Source of the DNA: Hydrogenophaga sp.
Lineage (GTDB): Bacteria; Pseudomonadota; Gammaproteobacteria; Burkholderiales; Burkholderiaceae_C
DNA: 7,606 nt
Reading direction: 5' to 3'
Assembly (NCBI GenBank): GCA_011390855.1
Contig: JAABRN010000527.1
Span: 1-7,606, forward strand
The translations under genes and the position numbers were made by a program. Numbering within the stretch: the stretch's first letter is position 1; each line of letters opens with the position of its first letter. Positions 1 to 7,004 of the stretch are shown here, piece by piece. Below the pieces are notes generated by a model that did no database searches, was not told the origin of the DNA, and was given only the letters and a program-made list of their open reading frames with translations.

Positions 1-3000
1 CGCATCAGGCTTTGCTGACCGTCCAGCAGGTACACCGGACGCGCCGCCGCCAGTTCGATCTGCTGGGTCTGGTAATAGTTGTCCTGCAGCACCAGCAGGC
101 CGACTTCGTCGGTCATGCTCGCCAGAAGCTCGTTGCGGCTGTCTTGCGTCAAGCCGCCGGCCTCTTGTACCGCACCCAACAGAATCTTGATATTCACCTC
201 GTGGTCGGAGCAATCCACGCCGGCCGAGTTGTCGATGGCGTCGGTATAAATCAGGCCTCCGGCCTGCGCAAATTCGATGCGTCCGTTCTGCGTACAACCC
301 AGGTTGCCGCCTTCGCCGAACACCTTGCAGCGCAGCTCGTTGCCATTCACACGGAATGCGTCCCCAGCCTTGTCGCCCACCTGGGCATGGCTTTCAAAAC
401 TGGCCTTCACATAGGTGCCGATGCCTCCGTTGTAGACCAGATCCACCGGCGCCTTGAGCACGGCGTTGAGCAGATCGTTTGGTGCCAACTCGGTGGCTTC
501 GGTGCCCAGGACGGCCCGCGCCTGCGGGCTCAGGCGAATCGACTTGGCACTTCGGGCGAACACGCCACCGCCTTCGCTGATGAGCGATTTGTCGTAGTCG
601 TCCCAGGTGGAACGCGGGAGCTTGAACAACCGCTCACGCTCGGCATAGCTGATGCCCACATCCGGGGTGGGATCGATGAACACATGGCGATGGTCGAACG
701 CCAGCACCAGCTTGATCTGGGTCGACAGCAACATGCCGTTGCCGAACACATCCCCAGACATGTCCCCGATACCGGCAACGGTAAAGGGCTGGCTTTGCGT
801 ATCCACACCCAGACCGCGGAAGTGGCGCTTGACCGACTCCCAGGCACCGCGTGCGGTGATACCCATCTTCTTGTGGTCGTAGCCCACCGACCCACCCGAA
901 GCAAAGGCATCCCCCAGCCAGAATCCGTAGGCCGCACTCACGCTGTTGGCGATGTCGCTGAACGTGGCCGTGCCTTTGTCTGCCGCCACCACCAGGTAGG
1001 GGTCATCTTCGTCGTGGCGCACCACGTCGGCTGGTGGCACCACTGCGCCCTTGACCAGGTTGTCGGTGACATCCAGCAAACCCGACAGGAAGGTCTTGTA
1101 GCAGGCCACGCCTTCGGCCAGAAAGGCCTCACGGTCTGTAGACGGTGGCGGGTTCTTGAGCACAAAGCCGCCCTTGGACCCCACCGGCACGATCACCGTG
1201 TTCTTCACCATCTGCGCCTTCACCAGACCCAGAATCTCGGTGCGGAAGTCTTCGCGCCGGTCTGACCAGCGCAGACCACCGCGCGCCACCTTGCCACCTC
1301 TCAGGTGCACACCTTCAACACGGGGCGAATAGACCCAGATCTCGAAAAGCGGCTTGGGTTCAGGCATGCCGGGAATGCTGCGCGGGCTGAGCTTGAAGCT
1401 CATGTAGTCGCGCCCCTTCTGGTACGCGTTGGTGCGCAGCGTGGCGTTGATCGTGCCCAGGAACTGGCGCAGCACACGGTCTTCTTCCAGGCTGGCCACA
1501 TCGGCGAGCAAGGCTTCAATGTCCTGCACCTTGGTGTCGGTTCGTTCCTGACGGCGCTCCGCTTCGGCGGGGTCGAAACGCAACGCAAACAGCTCGAACA
1601 GGTTCTGCGCAATCAGTGGATTTTTGTTCAGCGTATCTTCAATGTAGCTCTGGCTGAAAGCAAAACCCAGTTGCTTGAAGTAGCGCACATAGGCCCGCAG
1701 AACAGCGATGGCACGCGCATTGAGATCGGTGGACATCACCAGGCGGTTGAGCGCGTCGCTCTCCACTTCGTGGCGCCACACCGCATGAAACAGTTCTTCA
1801 AAGCGGGGCTTGAGTTCGGCCACGTCCAGCGGATGGGAAAACGCCATGCCCCAGTCGTGGATCCAGTGGCCCTGCGGTGCAAAAAGGTAGGGGTGTTCGT
1901 CCAGCACGCGGGCACCCATGGCCTCCATCACGGGCATGGCATCGGACAGGGTGATCTTCTGAATGGAGTAGGTCTTCAAGCGCACCTGCCCTTGACGGTC
2001 ATAGAGGTTCAGGGCCAGCGGCTGCTGTTCGCCCAGCTGGCTCAAGATCACCGCATCCTGGGCAGCGGTCTCGGCGTCGAAGTCTTCCCGGTATGCGGTG
2101 GGGAATGCGTCCAGCAAGTCGCTCAGCCGGGCAGAACCCTTGCCGTTGCGCGCCAGCAGCACGGCATGCACGCCGTCGACCCATCGCTTGCAGGCCTGCG
2201 CCACCTGGGCCTCCAGCTGAAGCAGGTCCACATCCTGCGGCAACTGGCTCCTGGCCCGCACGATGTAATGAATGCGCGCCAGGGCGCTGTCAGTGAGCAT
2301 AGGCGTGAACTCGACCGATTCCGCATCGAACGCTCCTGCCAGCAAGGCCCCGACCTTGACGCGCAGCTCCGTGGTGTACACATCGCGAGGTACATACACC
2401 ATGACCGACGCGAGCTTCCCATACGCGCCACGACGCACGAACAGACGAACCCGTTGTCGCTCCTGCAGCCGCAGAATACCAATCGCGTGCTGCGACAACG
2501 TGTCCGCGTCGATCTGCAAGAGTTCGTCGCGCGGATAGGTCTCCAGAATGGCCTGCATGGCCTTGTGCGCGTGGCTGCCTTTGACCACGCCCGCGTCAGC
2601 CATGACCTTTGCCACGTGCTGGCGCACCACGGGAATCTGTTCCACAGACGCGGCGTAGGCCGCAGCGGTGTAAAGGCCGAAGAAGCGGCTTTCACCCATC
2701 AATTTGCCCGATGAATCCAGACGCTTCACACTGATGGCGTCGAGCCAGGCAGGGCGGTGCACAGTGGAGCGGCGCATCGCCTTGGTGGAGAGCACGAGCA
2801 CGGGGTTGTCGATGAAGTGCTGTGCTGGCTGGCTGGGCAGTGCCTGGTCGCCAGCGTTCTTCAGCAAGCCCAGCGCCGTGCCGGGAACGGGTTCAAGCTG
2901 CTTGCCTTTGAGCTCGTAGTCTTCAGCTGCCAAAAAGGTGAAATGGCCCTGCTCCAGCCATGTCAGAAAGGCTTTGGCTTCGTCCGCGCCAGGGGCATCC

Positions 3001-3536
3001 AGTGCCGTGAAGCTGGCATTGAGCACCTGCACGCGAGACAACATGGCTCGCCAATCCTGCACAGCACATCGCACATCGCGCAAGGTGTCTTCGATCTTGC
3101 GACACAAGGCCTCTCCATCCGGGTCCGATGCGAGGCGGTCGCACTCCACCAGAATGCATGACACCATTTGCCCCTCGCCTGCGGCGTGATCCACTGCACC
3201 AGAGATGCGCGTCACCTTGCCTGCGGCATCGCGCGACACACTCAGCAAAGGATGGACGATCCAGTGCACGGTGCGCCCGGTGCCGTTCACGGCCATGGTG
3301 ACCGAGTCGACCAGAAATGGCAGGTCGGGATGCACGATCTGAACCATGCTGGTTCCGGCATCCTGCGACAGATTCGAAGGCTGTTCCAGCATCTGGACCC
3401 GAGCCTCATTGGCGGCCGAAGCGTTCAGCAAGATCTGGTGTGCATCGGCCATGCGCTTGAGCATCTCGGGATCGCGGCTGCGCATTTCGTCGGGATCGGC
3501 AGCGGCAAAAAACAGGTCCTGAAAACTCGGTCTCAT
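1..3536 (-). CDS. gdhB: NAD-specific glutamate dehydrogenase, large (~180 kDa) class; 3' end beyond the window
   Basis: Cytoplasmic enzyme that oxidatively deaminates L-glutamate to 2-oxoglutarate and ammonium, reducing NAD+; it usually works in glutamate and amino-acid catabolism. The frame is open from the ATG at 3536 to base 1, giving 1178 codons of a family (Bac_GDH) usually near 1600 residues, so about a quarter, the C-terminal helical part, is missing. The N-terminal ~700 residues correspond to the regulatory ACT-like region. The catalytic core is clear: RGGLRWSDRREDFR from residue 752, VPVGSKGGF with Lys788, the Gly-rich nucleotide-binding stretch GIGDMSGDVFGNGML at 922-936, and TDAIDNSAGVDCSDHEVNIK at 1098-1117. 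No frameshift is seen; these motifs lie in one register. The start gives MRPSFQDLFF; there is no strong Shine-Dalgarno, and only a weak in-frame TTG exists upstream before the TAG at 3602. The symbol follows Pseudomonas usage. Family assignment is very secure; the exact start is less so. Confidence 0.96.
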   Translation of the reverse strand, partial: MRPSFQDLFFAAADPDEMRSRDPEMLKRMADAHQILLNASAANEARVQMLEQPSNLSQDAGTSMVQIVHPDLPFLVDSVTMAVNGTGRTVHWIVHPLLSVSRDAAGKVTRISGAVDHAAGEGQMVSCILVECDRLASDPDGEALCRKIEDTLRDVRCAVQDWRAMLSRVQVLNASFTALDAPGADEAKAFLTWLEQGHFTFLAAEDYELKGKQLEPVPGTALGLLKNAGDQALPSQPAQHFIDNPVLVLSTKAMRRSTVHRPAWLDAISVKRLDSSGKLMGESRFFGLYTAAAYAASVEQIPVVRQHVAKVMADAGVVKGSHAHKAMQAILETYPRDELLQIDADTLSQHAIGILRLQERQRVRLFVRRGAYGKLASVMVYVPRDVYTTELRVKVGALLAGAFDAESVEFTPMLTDSALARIHYIVRARSQLPQDVDLLQLEAQVAQACKRWVDGVHAVLLARNGKGSARLSDLLDAFPTAYREDFDAETAAQDAVILSQLGEQQPLALNLYDRQGQVRLKTYSIQKITLSDAMPVMEAMGARVLDEHPYLFAPQGHWIHDWGMAFSHPLDVAELKPRFEELFHAVWRHEVESDALNRLVMSTDLNARAIAVLRAYVRYFKQLGFAFSQSYIEDTLNKNPLIAQNLFELFALRFDPAEAERRQERTDTKVQDIEALLADVASLEEDRVLRQFLGTINATLRTNAYQKGRDYMSFKLSPRSIPGMPEPKPLFEIWVYSPRVEGVHLRGGKVARGGLRWSDRREDFRTEILGLVKAQMVKNTVIVPVGSKGGFVLKNPPPSTDREAFLAEGVACYKTFLSGLLDVTDNLVKGAVVPPADVVRHDEDDPYLVVAADKGTATFSDIANSVSAAYGFWLGDAFASGGSVGYDHKKMGITARGAWESVKRHFRGLGVDTQSQPFTVAGIGDMSGDVFGNGMLLSTQIKLVLAFDHRHVFIDPTPDVGISYAERERLFKLPRSTWDDYDKSLISEGGGVFARSAKSIRLSPQARAVLGTEATELAPNDLLNAVLKAPVDLVYNGGIGTYVKASFESHAQVGDKAGDAFRVNGNELRCKVFGEGGNLGCTQNGRIEFAQAGGLIYTDAIDNSAGVDCSDHEVNIKILLGAVQEAGGLTQDSRNELLASMTDEVGLLVLQDNYYQTQQIELAAARPVYLLDGQQSLM

Positions 3537-3640
3537 GTTTTGTATCCAGTCGGATGGGTCGGAGGGGCGACACTGAACGGGGGTCGAATCGCGCAAATTC
3601 TAGAAGCGAACAGGGTGGCGAAACCGGGTCAGTAGAGGAT

Positions 3641-3669
3641 TGCATGAACCCATACCATGGGCTTATGCA
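3641..3669. promoter_or_regulatory. 29-bp imperfect dyad upstream of the glutamate dehydrogenase gene, operator candidate
   Basis: Outer arms TGCAT (3641-3645) and ATGCA (3665-3669) flank inner arms CCCAT (3649-3653) and ATGGG (3657-3661), with a 3-base centre. Eleven of 13 arm positions are complementary as DNA; as RNA one mismatch becomes a G-U pair. The centre (3655) is about 119 bases upstream of the dehydrogenase ATG. If the weak -10 at 3597-3602 is real, it lies near -65, a usual place for an activator site. There is no T-run after it, so a terminator is unlikely. The dyad is seen in the sequence; the regulatory role is inferred. Confidence 0.35.
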
Positions 3670-3726
3670 GGAAACGCATGACATGGACGATGCTGCGCAC
3701 AGCAAGGCAGACGGAGCCACGGTACT

Positions 3727-3743
3727 CCAAAACCAGGGTTTGG
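3727..3743. promoter_or_regulatory. 17-bp near-palindrome upstream of the glutamate dehydrogenase gene
   Basis: The sequence CCAAAACCAGGGTTTGG has 7 of 8 arm positions complementary around a central A. It lies about 190 bases upstream of the dehydrogenase start and about 125 bases after the DUF1178 stop. Its size and symmetry fit a dimeric regulator site, but it does not match a consensus I recognise. It could be chance or a minor transcript-end hairpin. Confidence 0.22.
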
Positions 3744-3865
3744 CAAACAGCCTCACGCAACGACGCGGGGATGCCCATCGCTTCTCTGCGTTCGCCTGAG
3801 GATGTGAGCCTGGCCAGCGAATGGCTGGGTTGACACGCCTCAGTCGATGCGCCAGCAGGAAGGTG

Positions 3866-4330
3866 TTACTGCAGGGTTTCCTTGAGAAGCGGTAGATCGG
3901 GCAGTGGCATTACCTCGATCCCCTCTTCGATCAAGGCAAGCGCTTCTTCCGGACTCGTGCGTCCCCGAATGCTGCGCTGATCGATCTCACCTTGGTGCAT
4001 GGCGCGCACCTCGTCAGCAAAGCGCTCTCCCACGTCTTCGGTGTGTGCGAGAACATGGCGCACCGCCTTGAGCATTTGTGCCTGCAACGGCGAATGGTCG
4101 CTCGGCGAAACCACCGCTGGCTCAAGTGACGGGTTCTGCACGGAACCTTCGGGGTCGCGCGTCGCGCCCAGGTTCAACCTGGGCGCTGAAAGCATCTTTT
4201 GCACCTGTGCATCGCCACACATGGGGCACGTCACCAGGCCACGCCCGAGCTGGTCACCGAAATCACGTTCGGATGCGAACCAGCCTTCGAAGCGGTGCTG
4301 GTGTGAACACCGCAGGTCAAGAACCTTCAT
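3866..4330 (-). CDS. DUF1178 family protein, zinc-ribbon-like, function unknown
   Basis: Protein of 154 residues with no signal peptide or membrane segment, so probably cytoplasmic. The N-terminus is typical of the family: MKVLDLRCSHQHRFEGWF, followed by GLVTCPMCGDAQVQKMLSAP. Cys8, His10 or His12, Cys35 and Cys38 could form a zinc-ribbon site (inference from spacing). The middle (about 55-85) is low-complexity and probably a linker. The C-terminal half carries the other conserved family blocks, GERFADEVRAMHQGE (101-115) and PEEALALIEEGIEVMPLP (127-144). The open frame extends upstream to an ATG at 4453, but those 41 extra residues overlap the Nudix gene and are not family-like, so I chose 4330. 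Its first 14 bases overlap the Nudix 3' end, and with only a weak GGAT upstream, translation is probably coupled. No biochemical function is established that I can name. Confidence 0.92.
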   Translation of the reverse strand: MKVLDLRCSHQHRFEGWFASERDFGDQLGRGLVTCPMCGDAQVQKMLSAPRLNLGATRDPEGSVQNPSLEPAVVSPSDHSPLQAQMLKAVRHVLAHTEDVGERFADEVRAMHQGEIDQRSIRGRTSPEEALALIEEGIEVMPLPDLPLLKETLQ

Positions 4331-4949
4331 GGGCTGGATTATCCGGCAGAGGGTTCGCTTGATTGGCCGTCCAGTCCAAGGTCCAGGTACCTTGCAGCAC
4401 CTGTTGCAACCAAAACGCGCCAACCAGGGTCTTGCCGTCGACAACCTCGCCATGGCGGCACCATGCTTGCAACTGGCTCGGCGTGGCGGTGATCACGTCG
4501 AGAAACTCGCCTTCATCCAGTTGCCGTTCCCCCAGGCTCAAATCGCGAGCGAACCAGATATCGATAAGCTCATTTGAATACGCAATGGTGGGAGCGAGCC
4601 GCCCGGCAAAAGCCCACTGCCGGGCGCTGTAGCCGGTCTCTTCCAGCAACTCACGTCGGGCGCAGTCCAGGCTGCCCTCCCCTGCGTCCAGTTTGCCAGC
4701 GGGAAACTCGATCATCACCCGCTGCATCGGGTGGCGGTACTGGCGCTCCAGCACCACCTGGCCGTCGTCAAGCAGGCCCACCACCATCACGGCACCCGGG
4801 TGCAGCACGTATTCGCGGGTGGCCTCTGAACCGCTGGGCAGGCGCACCGCATCGCGCACCACATGCAAGAAATTGCCATTCAGCAGCTCGGTGCGATCGA
4901 GCATGGTCTCTCGCAGATGGTCGTCGCTGCCCATGGGTACGTCACTCAT
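4317..4949 (-). CDS. Nudix hydrolase, ADP-ribose pyrophosphatase-like
   Basis: Protein of 210 residues. The Nudix signature GX5EX7REUXEEXGU is complete at residues 85-107: Gly85, Glu91, Arg99-Glu100, Glu103-Glu104 and Gly106. The Glu residues coordinate the divalent metals used to cleave a nucleoside diphosphate linked to another group. EFPAGKLDAGE before the box and a Pro at 120 within GRLAPTIAYSNELID resemble ADP-ribose pyrophosphatases (NudF type), which give AMP and ribose 5-phosphate. The substrate is inferred; NADH, GDP-mannose or other sugar nucleotides cannot be excluded. The N-terminal segment DDHLRETMLDRTELLNGNFLHV is family-like and lies partly before Met16, so the start is Met1 (4949) or Met6, not Met16. 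There is no Shine-Dalgarno before either; the leader instead carries an anti-Shine-Dalgarno-like stretch. The gene overlaps DUF1178 by 14 bases and is 162 bases from the DUF2818 gene. Confidence 0.94.
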   Translation of the reverse strand: MSDVPMGSDDHLRETMLDRTELLNGNFLHVVRDAVRLPSGSEATREYVLHPGAVMVVGLLDDGQVVLERQYRHPMQRVMIEFPAGKLDAGEGSLDCARRELLEETGYSARQWAFAGRLAPTIAYSNELIDIWFARDLSLGERQLDEGEFLDVITATPSQLQAWCRHGEVVDGKTLVGAFWLQQVLQGTWTLDWTANQANPLPDNPAHEGS

Positions 4950-5037
4950 TCAGATGGGTCTGGCAGGAAGGAGGTGGCGCAAGGCGATGTGGAGGTGTTG
5001 TCAGTACTTTCCGGAGCGCAGTGCCTCCATCCAGCGA

Positions 5038-5109
5038 CACCCGGGATCCGGCTTTGCCGGTCCGAAGGTGTGCCCCCTGGAGGGGGTGGCGAGAAGCGAC
5101 GCGGGGGTG
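5038..5109. repeat. GC-rich compound inverted-repeat element, probably a dispersed intergenic repeat
   Basis: A 72-bp element with nested symmetry. Outer arms are CACCC (5038-5042) and GGGTG (5105-5109). Inside are two hairpins: CCGGC-TTT-GCCGG, extended by GGA/TCC around a one-base bulge (about 5044-5063), and CCCCCT-GG-AGGGGG (about 5073-5086). It lies 2 bases after the DUF2818 stop and before the Nudix leader, a common place for REP-like elements at operon ends. Similar GC-rich intergenic repeats are, as I recall, frequent in Comamonadaceae genomes, but only one copy is visible here. It may stop or protect the nuo transcript; it lacks the T-run of a standard intrinsic terminator. Confidence 0.6.
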
Positions 5110-5111
5110 CT

Positions 5112-5414
5112 TCATGTTCTCCGCTTGAACAGGTAGCGGTACACAAAACCGGGAAAGGCGAGTGTCAGGAACAGGGCGCCGGTGGTGGCGTAAAACTCCC
5201 ACCCTTGCGGGTAGATCTGTCCGGCATCTTGCTCAAGTGCCAGTCCGAGCGCCCCCACAAGCGCATAACAAACAAAAAGTTCAGCAACGCGCATGCCCAA
5301 GGTTTTGGGATTGGCACGCGGAATCAGGGCCAGCCAGCGGTCGTTCAAAAACGGAAGGTTCGCAGCGACCAGCGCCGCAAACAGCACCAGCCAGACAGAT
5401 GTTTGATGGGTCAT
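5112..5414 (-). CDS. DUF2818 family small inner-membrane protein downstream of nuoN
   Basis: Protein of 100 residues with three predicted membrane helices at about 6-24, 43-61 and 74-95, a short polar loop rich in Arg and Pro between the first two, and a basic tail (YRYLFKRRT). Opening MTHQTSVWLVLFAALVAANLPFLN is characteristic of DUF2818, usually about 100 residues, known mainly from Betaproteobacteria and often next to nuoN. The open frame runs upstream to 5504, overlapping the nuoN end; I chose Met at 5414 because it starts the family-like sequence. Met at 5429 is possible. The ribosome site is weak (GGAAC). It is 58 bases after the nuoN stop in the same direction, so probably co-transcribed as the last gene of the complex I operon. 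A role in complex I assembly or stability is inference; no catalytic residue is visible. Confidence 0.92.
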   Translation of the reverse strand: MTHQTSVWLVLFAALVAANLPFLNDRWLALIPRANPKTLGMRVAELFVCYALVGALGLALEQDAGQIYPQGWEFYATTGALFLTLAFPGFVYRYLFKRRT

Positions 5415-5441
5415 GGTGAGTCGTTCCATCTGGCCGGGGAT

Positions 5442-5455
5442 GGGGCGTTCGCCCC
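5442..5455 (-). other. Hairpin in the nuoN-DUF2818 spacer
   Basis: On the minus-strand transcript GGGGCG-AA-CGCCCC forms a 6-bp GC stem, or 5 bp with a GAAC loop. A nearby CCCCGG stretch can compete by pairing with the 5' CCGGGG. The hairpin lies 28 bases before the DUF2818 start and no U-run follows, so it looks like an intercistronic stability or attenuation element rather than a full terminator. The stem is visible; its function is inferred. Confidence 0.35.
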
Positions 5456-5472
5456 GGCGATCGAACGCATCG

Positions 5473-6969
5473 TTAGATAAACAGCGTGGAGACCGCCTGC
5501 GCACACAGCGTCATCAGCCCGCCGGGCACAATGCCCAGCACAAGCACGAGAGCTCCATTGAGTGAGAGTACCGAGCGTGCGTCTGCACTGGCCACGATGT
5601 CGGCCGTCTGAGTGGGCTCGTCGAAATACATCACCTTGACAAGTCGCAGGTAGTAGAAGGCACCGACCAACGACATCAGCACCGCGAACACGGCAAGGCC
5701 AATGTAGAAAGGGCCACTCGACGCCAGCAAGGCCTGCAGTACCGAGAGCTTGGCGTAGAAGCCCACCAACGGGGGAACACCCGCCAGCGAAAACATGCAG
5801 ATCGCCATCACGCCGGCATACAGCGGACTGCGCTGATTCAAACCCGCCAGGTCGCTGATGTTTTCAGACTCGAACCCGCTGCGTGACAGAAGCAGAATCA
5901 CGCCGAAGGTGCCCAGCGTGGTCAACACATAGGTGACCACATAGAACATCGACGAAGCGTAGGCATTGGCCATGTTGCCGGTGTCACCGTCGACGACGCC
6001 CGCGAGCAGGCCAAGCAACATGAACCCCATCTGGGCGATGGTGGAGAAGGCGAGCATGCGCTTGAGGTTGGTCTGCGCGATGGCCGCCAGATTGCCCACC
6101 AGCAAGGAAGCCACAGCAAGCACGCCAAGCATCTGTTGCCAGTCGAACGCCAACGGCAGCATGCCTTCAACCAGCAAGCGGACGACGATGGCAAAAGCCG
6201 CCAGCTTGGGCGCGCCACCAATCATCAGCGTGATCGCGGTGGGTGCACCTTGGTAAACGTCTGGCACCCACATGTGGAACGGCACCACGCCCAATTTGAA
6301 AGCCAGGCCCGCCACCACAAACACCAGGCCCAGCACCAGGACCTGGCTCGAGCCCTTGAGCGTGGCTTCTCCACCTGCAATGGCCTGCATCACCGCCGAC
6401 AAATCCAGTGAACCTGTCGCGCCGTAGACCATGGACAGGCCGTAAAGCAAAAAGCCGCTGGCCAGTGCGCCGAGCACAAAGTATTTCATGGCAGCTTCCG
6501 TGGCCAGCACGTCGTCGCGGCGCAGTGCCACCAGCGCATAGCTCGAAAGAGTCAACAGCTCCAGCCCGAGGTAGATCACGAGAAAGTTGTGGCCCGAGAT
6601 CATGACGAACATGCCCAGCAGCGCAAACAGCGCCAGGGTGAACATTTCGCCACCGCGAAGCATGTCTCGCGCACCTGCGTAGGCCCTGCCGTACACGAGT
6701 GTGACCATCATGGCCAGTGCAGCGAAGCACTTGAGCCAGTTGCCCATGGGGTCGCTGACAACCATGCCGCCCCACCCCATGATGGTGGTGCCCGTGCTGG
6801 CGTAGTAGCCCTGCAGCACCGCCACGACCGCGAGGGTCAGCAGTGTCAGCACGTAGGTGGCGCCCCGCAGTGGACTTTTGACGGCGAGGTCGAGCAATGC
6901 GATCACGCAGGCCATCACCAGCAACAGGATTTCAGGGTAAGCCGCGACCCAGCTGAGGTTGTCAATCAT
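5473..6969 (-). CDS. nuoN: NADH-quinone oxidoreductase subunit N (NuoN)
   Basis: Complete 498-residue subunit of the membrane arm of respiratory complex I, one of three antiporter-like proton-pumping subunits (with NuoL and NuoM). It is almost entirely hydrophobic, consistent with about 14 membrane helices; E. coli NuoN has 485 residues. The charged residues of the proton path are kept: Glu137 in [14 protein letters not shown], Lys225 in [21 protein letters not shown] (E. coli Lys217 equivalent), Lys255 in GGAPKLAAF (Lys247) and Lys407 in GFYAKLSV (Lys395). The ATG at 6969 is preceded by AAGAGAG at 7-base spacing and gives the expected [17 protein letters not shown]. It begins 35 bases after the nuoM stop, so it is part of the same transcript. 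It ends with TAA at 5475-5473. Nothing suggests damage or transfer. Confidence 0.98.
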   Translation of the reverse strand: MIDNLSWVAAYPEILLLVMACVIALLDLAVKSPLRGATYVLTLLTLAVVAVLQGYYASTGTTIMGWGGMVVSDPMGNWLKCFAALAMMVTLVYGRAYAGARDMLRGGEMFTLALFALLGMFVMISGHNFLVIYLGLELLTLSSYALVALRRDDVLATEAAMKYFVLGALASGFLLYGLSMVYGATGSLDLSAVMQAIAGGEATLKGSSQVLVLGLVFVVAGLAFKLGVVPFHMWVPDVYQGAPTAITLMIGGAPKLAAFAIVVRLLVEGMLPLAFDWQQMLGVLAVASLLVGNLAAIAQTNLKRMLAFSTIAQMGFMLLGLLAGVVDGDTGNMANAYASSMFYVVTYVLTTLGTFGVILLLSRSGFESENISDLAGLNQRSPLYAGVMAICMFSLAGVPPLVGFYAKLSVLQALLASSGPFYIGLAVFAVLMSLVGAFYYLRLVKVMYFDEPTQTADIVASADARSVLSLNGALVLVLGIVPGGLMTLCAQAVSTLFI

Positions 6970-6976
6970 GTAAGCG

Positions 6977-6983
6977 CTCTCTT
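6977..6983 (-). promoter_or_regulatory. Ribosome binding site of nuoN
   Basis: AAGAGAG on the minus strand lies 7 bases before the nuoN ATG, just after a run of seven A in the short nuoM-nuoN spacer. It is a partial match to AAGGAGG and supports the start at 6969. Confidence 0.6.
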
Positions 6984-7004
6984 GTTTTTTTGCTGGTCAC
7001 GGAA

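Larger units (their letters stand above)
3537..3865. other. Non-coding gap between the DUF1178 gene and the glutamate dehydrogenase gene
   Basis: This 329-base stretch lies between two minus-strand genes and should hold the end of the Nudix/DUF1178 transcript and the promoter of the dehydrogenase gene. On the minus strand TAGAAT (plus-strand 3597-3602) is a 5/6 match to a -10 box and would give a leader of about 55 bases, but no good -35 hexamer sits 16-18 bases upstream (best GGTTTC), so the promoter call is weak. About 38 bases after the DUF1178 stop is a 5-bp hairpin (CCAGC at 3814-3818 with GCTGG at 3824-3828). It has no T-run on the minus strand, so it is a poor intrinsic terminator. Another 5-bp hairpin is TGCTG 3691-3695 with CAGCA 3700-3704. 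Two stronger dyads are listed separately. No convincing gene is seen; a 51-residue plus-strand frame is discussed in the findings. Confidence 0.6.

Noticed and set aside
12..2714. Two long plus-strand open frames (417 and 469 codons) antisense to the glutamate dehydrogenase gene
   Set aside because: They are in exact codon register opposite the dehydrogenase frame, so they stay open simply because the sense gene avoids TTA, CTA and TCA codons in GC-rich DNA. One ends exactly where the sense gene uses TCA for Ser in RGGLRWS. The translations are rich in His, Gln and Arg and resemble no family.
2757..3635. Further plus-strand frames opposite the N-terminal part of the dehydrogenase
   Set aside because: Same antisense register as the longer ones; the sense strand has a continuous recognised protein.
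3406..3756. Minus-strand frame of 116 codons overlapping the dehydrogenase start
   Set aside because: It reads the start of the dehydrogenase gene in another frame; its translation is Arg/Ser/Cys-rich shadow sequence.
3814..3828. Intrinsic terminator after DUF1178
   Set aside because: The stem is only 5 bp and no T-run follows on the minus strand; it is mentioned only as a weak hairpin.
3830..3852. TTGACA on the plus strand as a -35 box
   Set aside because: No -10-like hexamer at 16-18 bases spacing and no plus-strand gene downstream.
4331..4453. N-terminal extension of DUF1178 by 41 residues
   Set aside because: It lies wholly within the Nudix coding region in another frame, and the family-like protein starts at MKVLDLRC.
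4574..5480. Plus-strand frames of 147-205 codons opposite the Nudix and DUF2818 genes
   Set aside because: Opposite strand has recognised families with intact motifs; these translations are Arg, Gly and Pro rich and run through the repeat element.
6167..6775. Minus-strand 202-codon frame inside nuoN
   Set aside because: Shadow frame of nuoN; hydrophilic, with no membrane character, and nuoN is intact.
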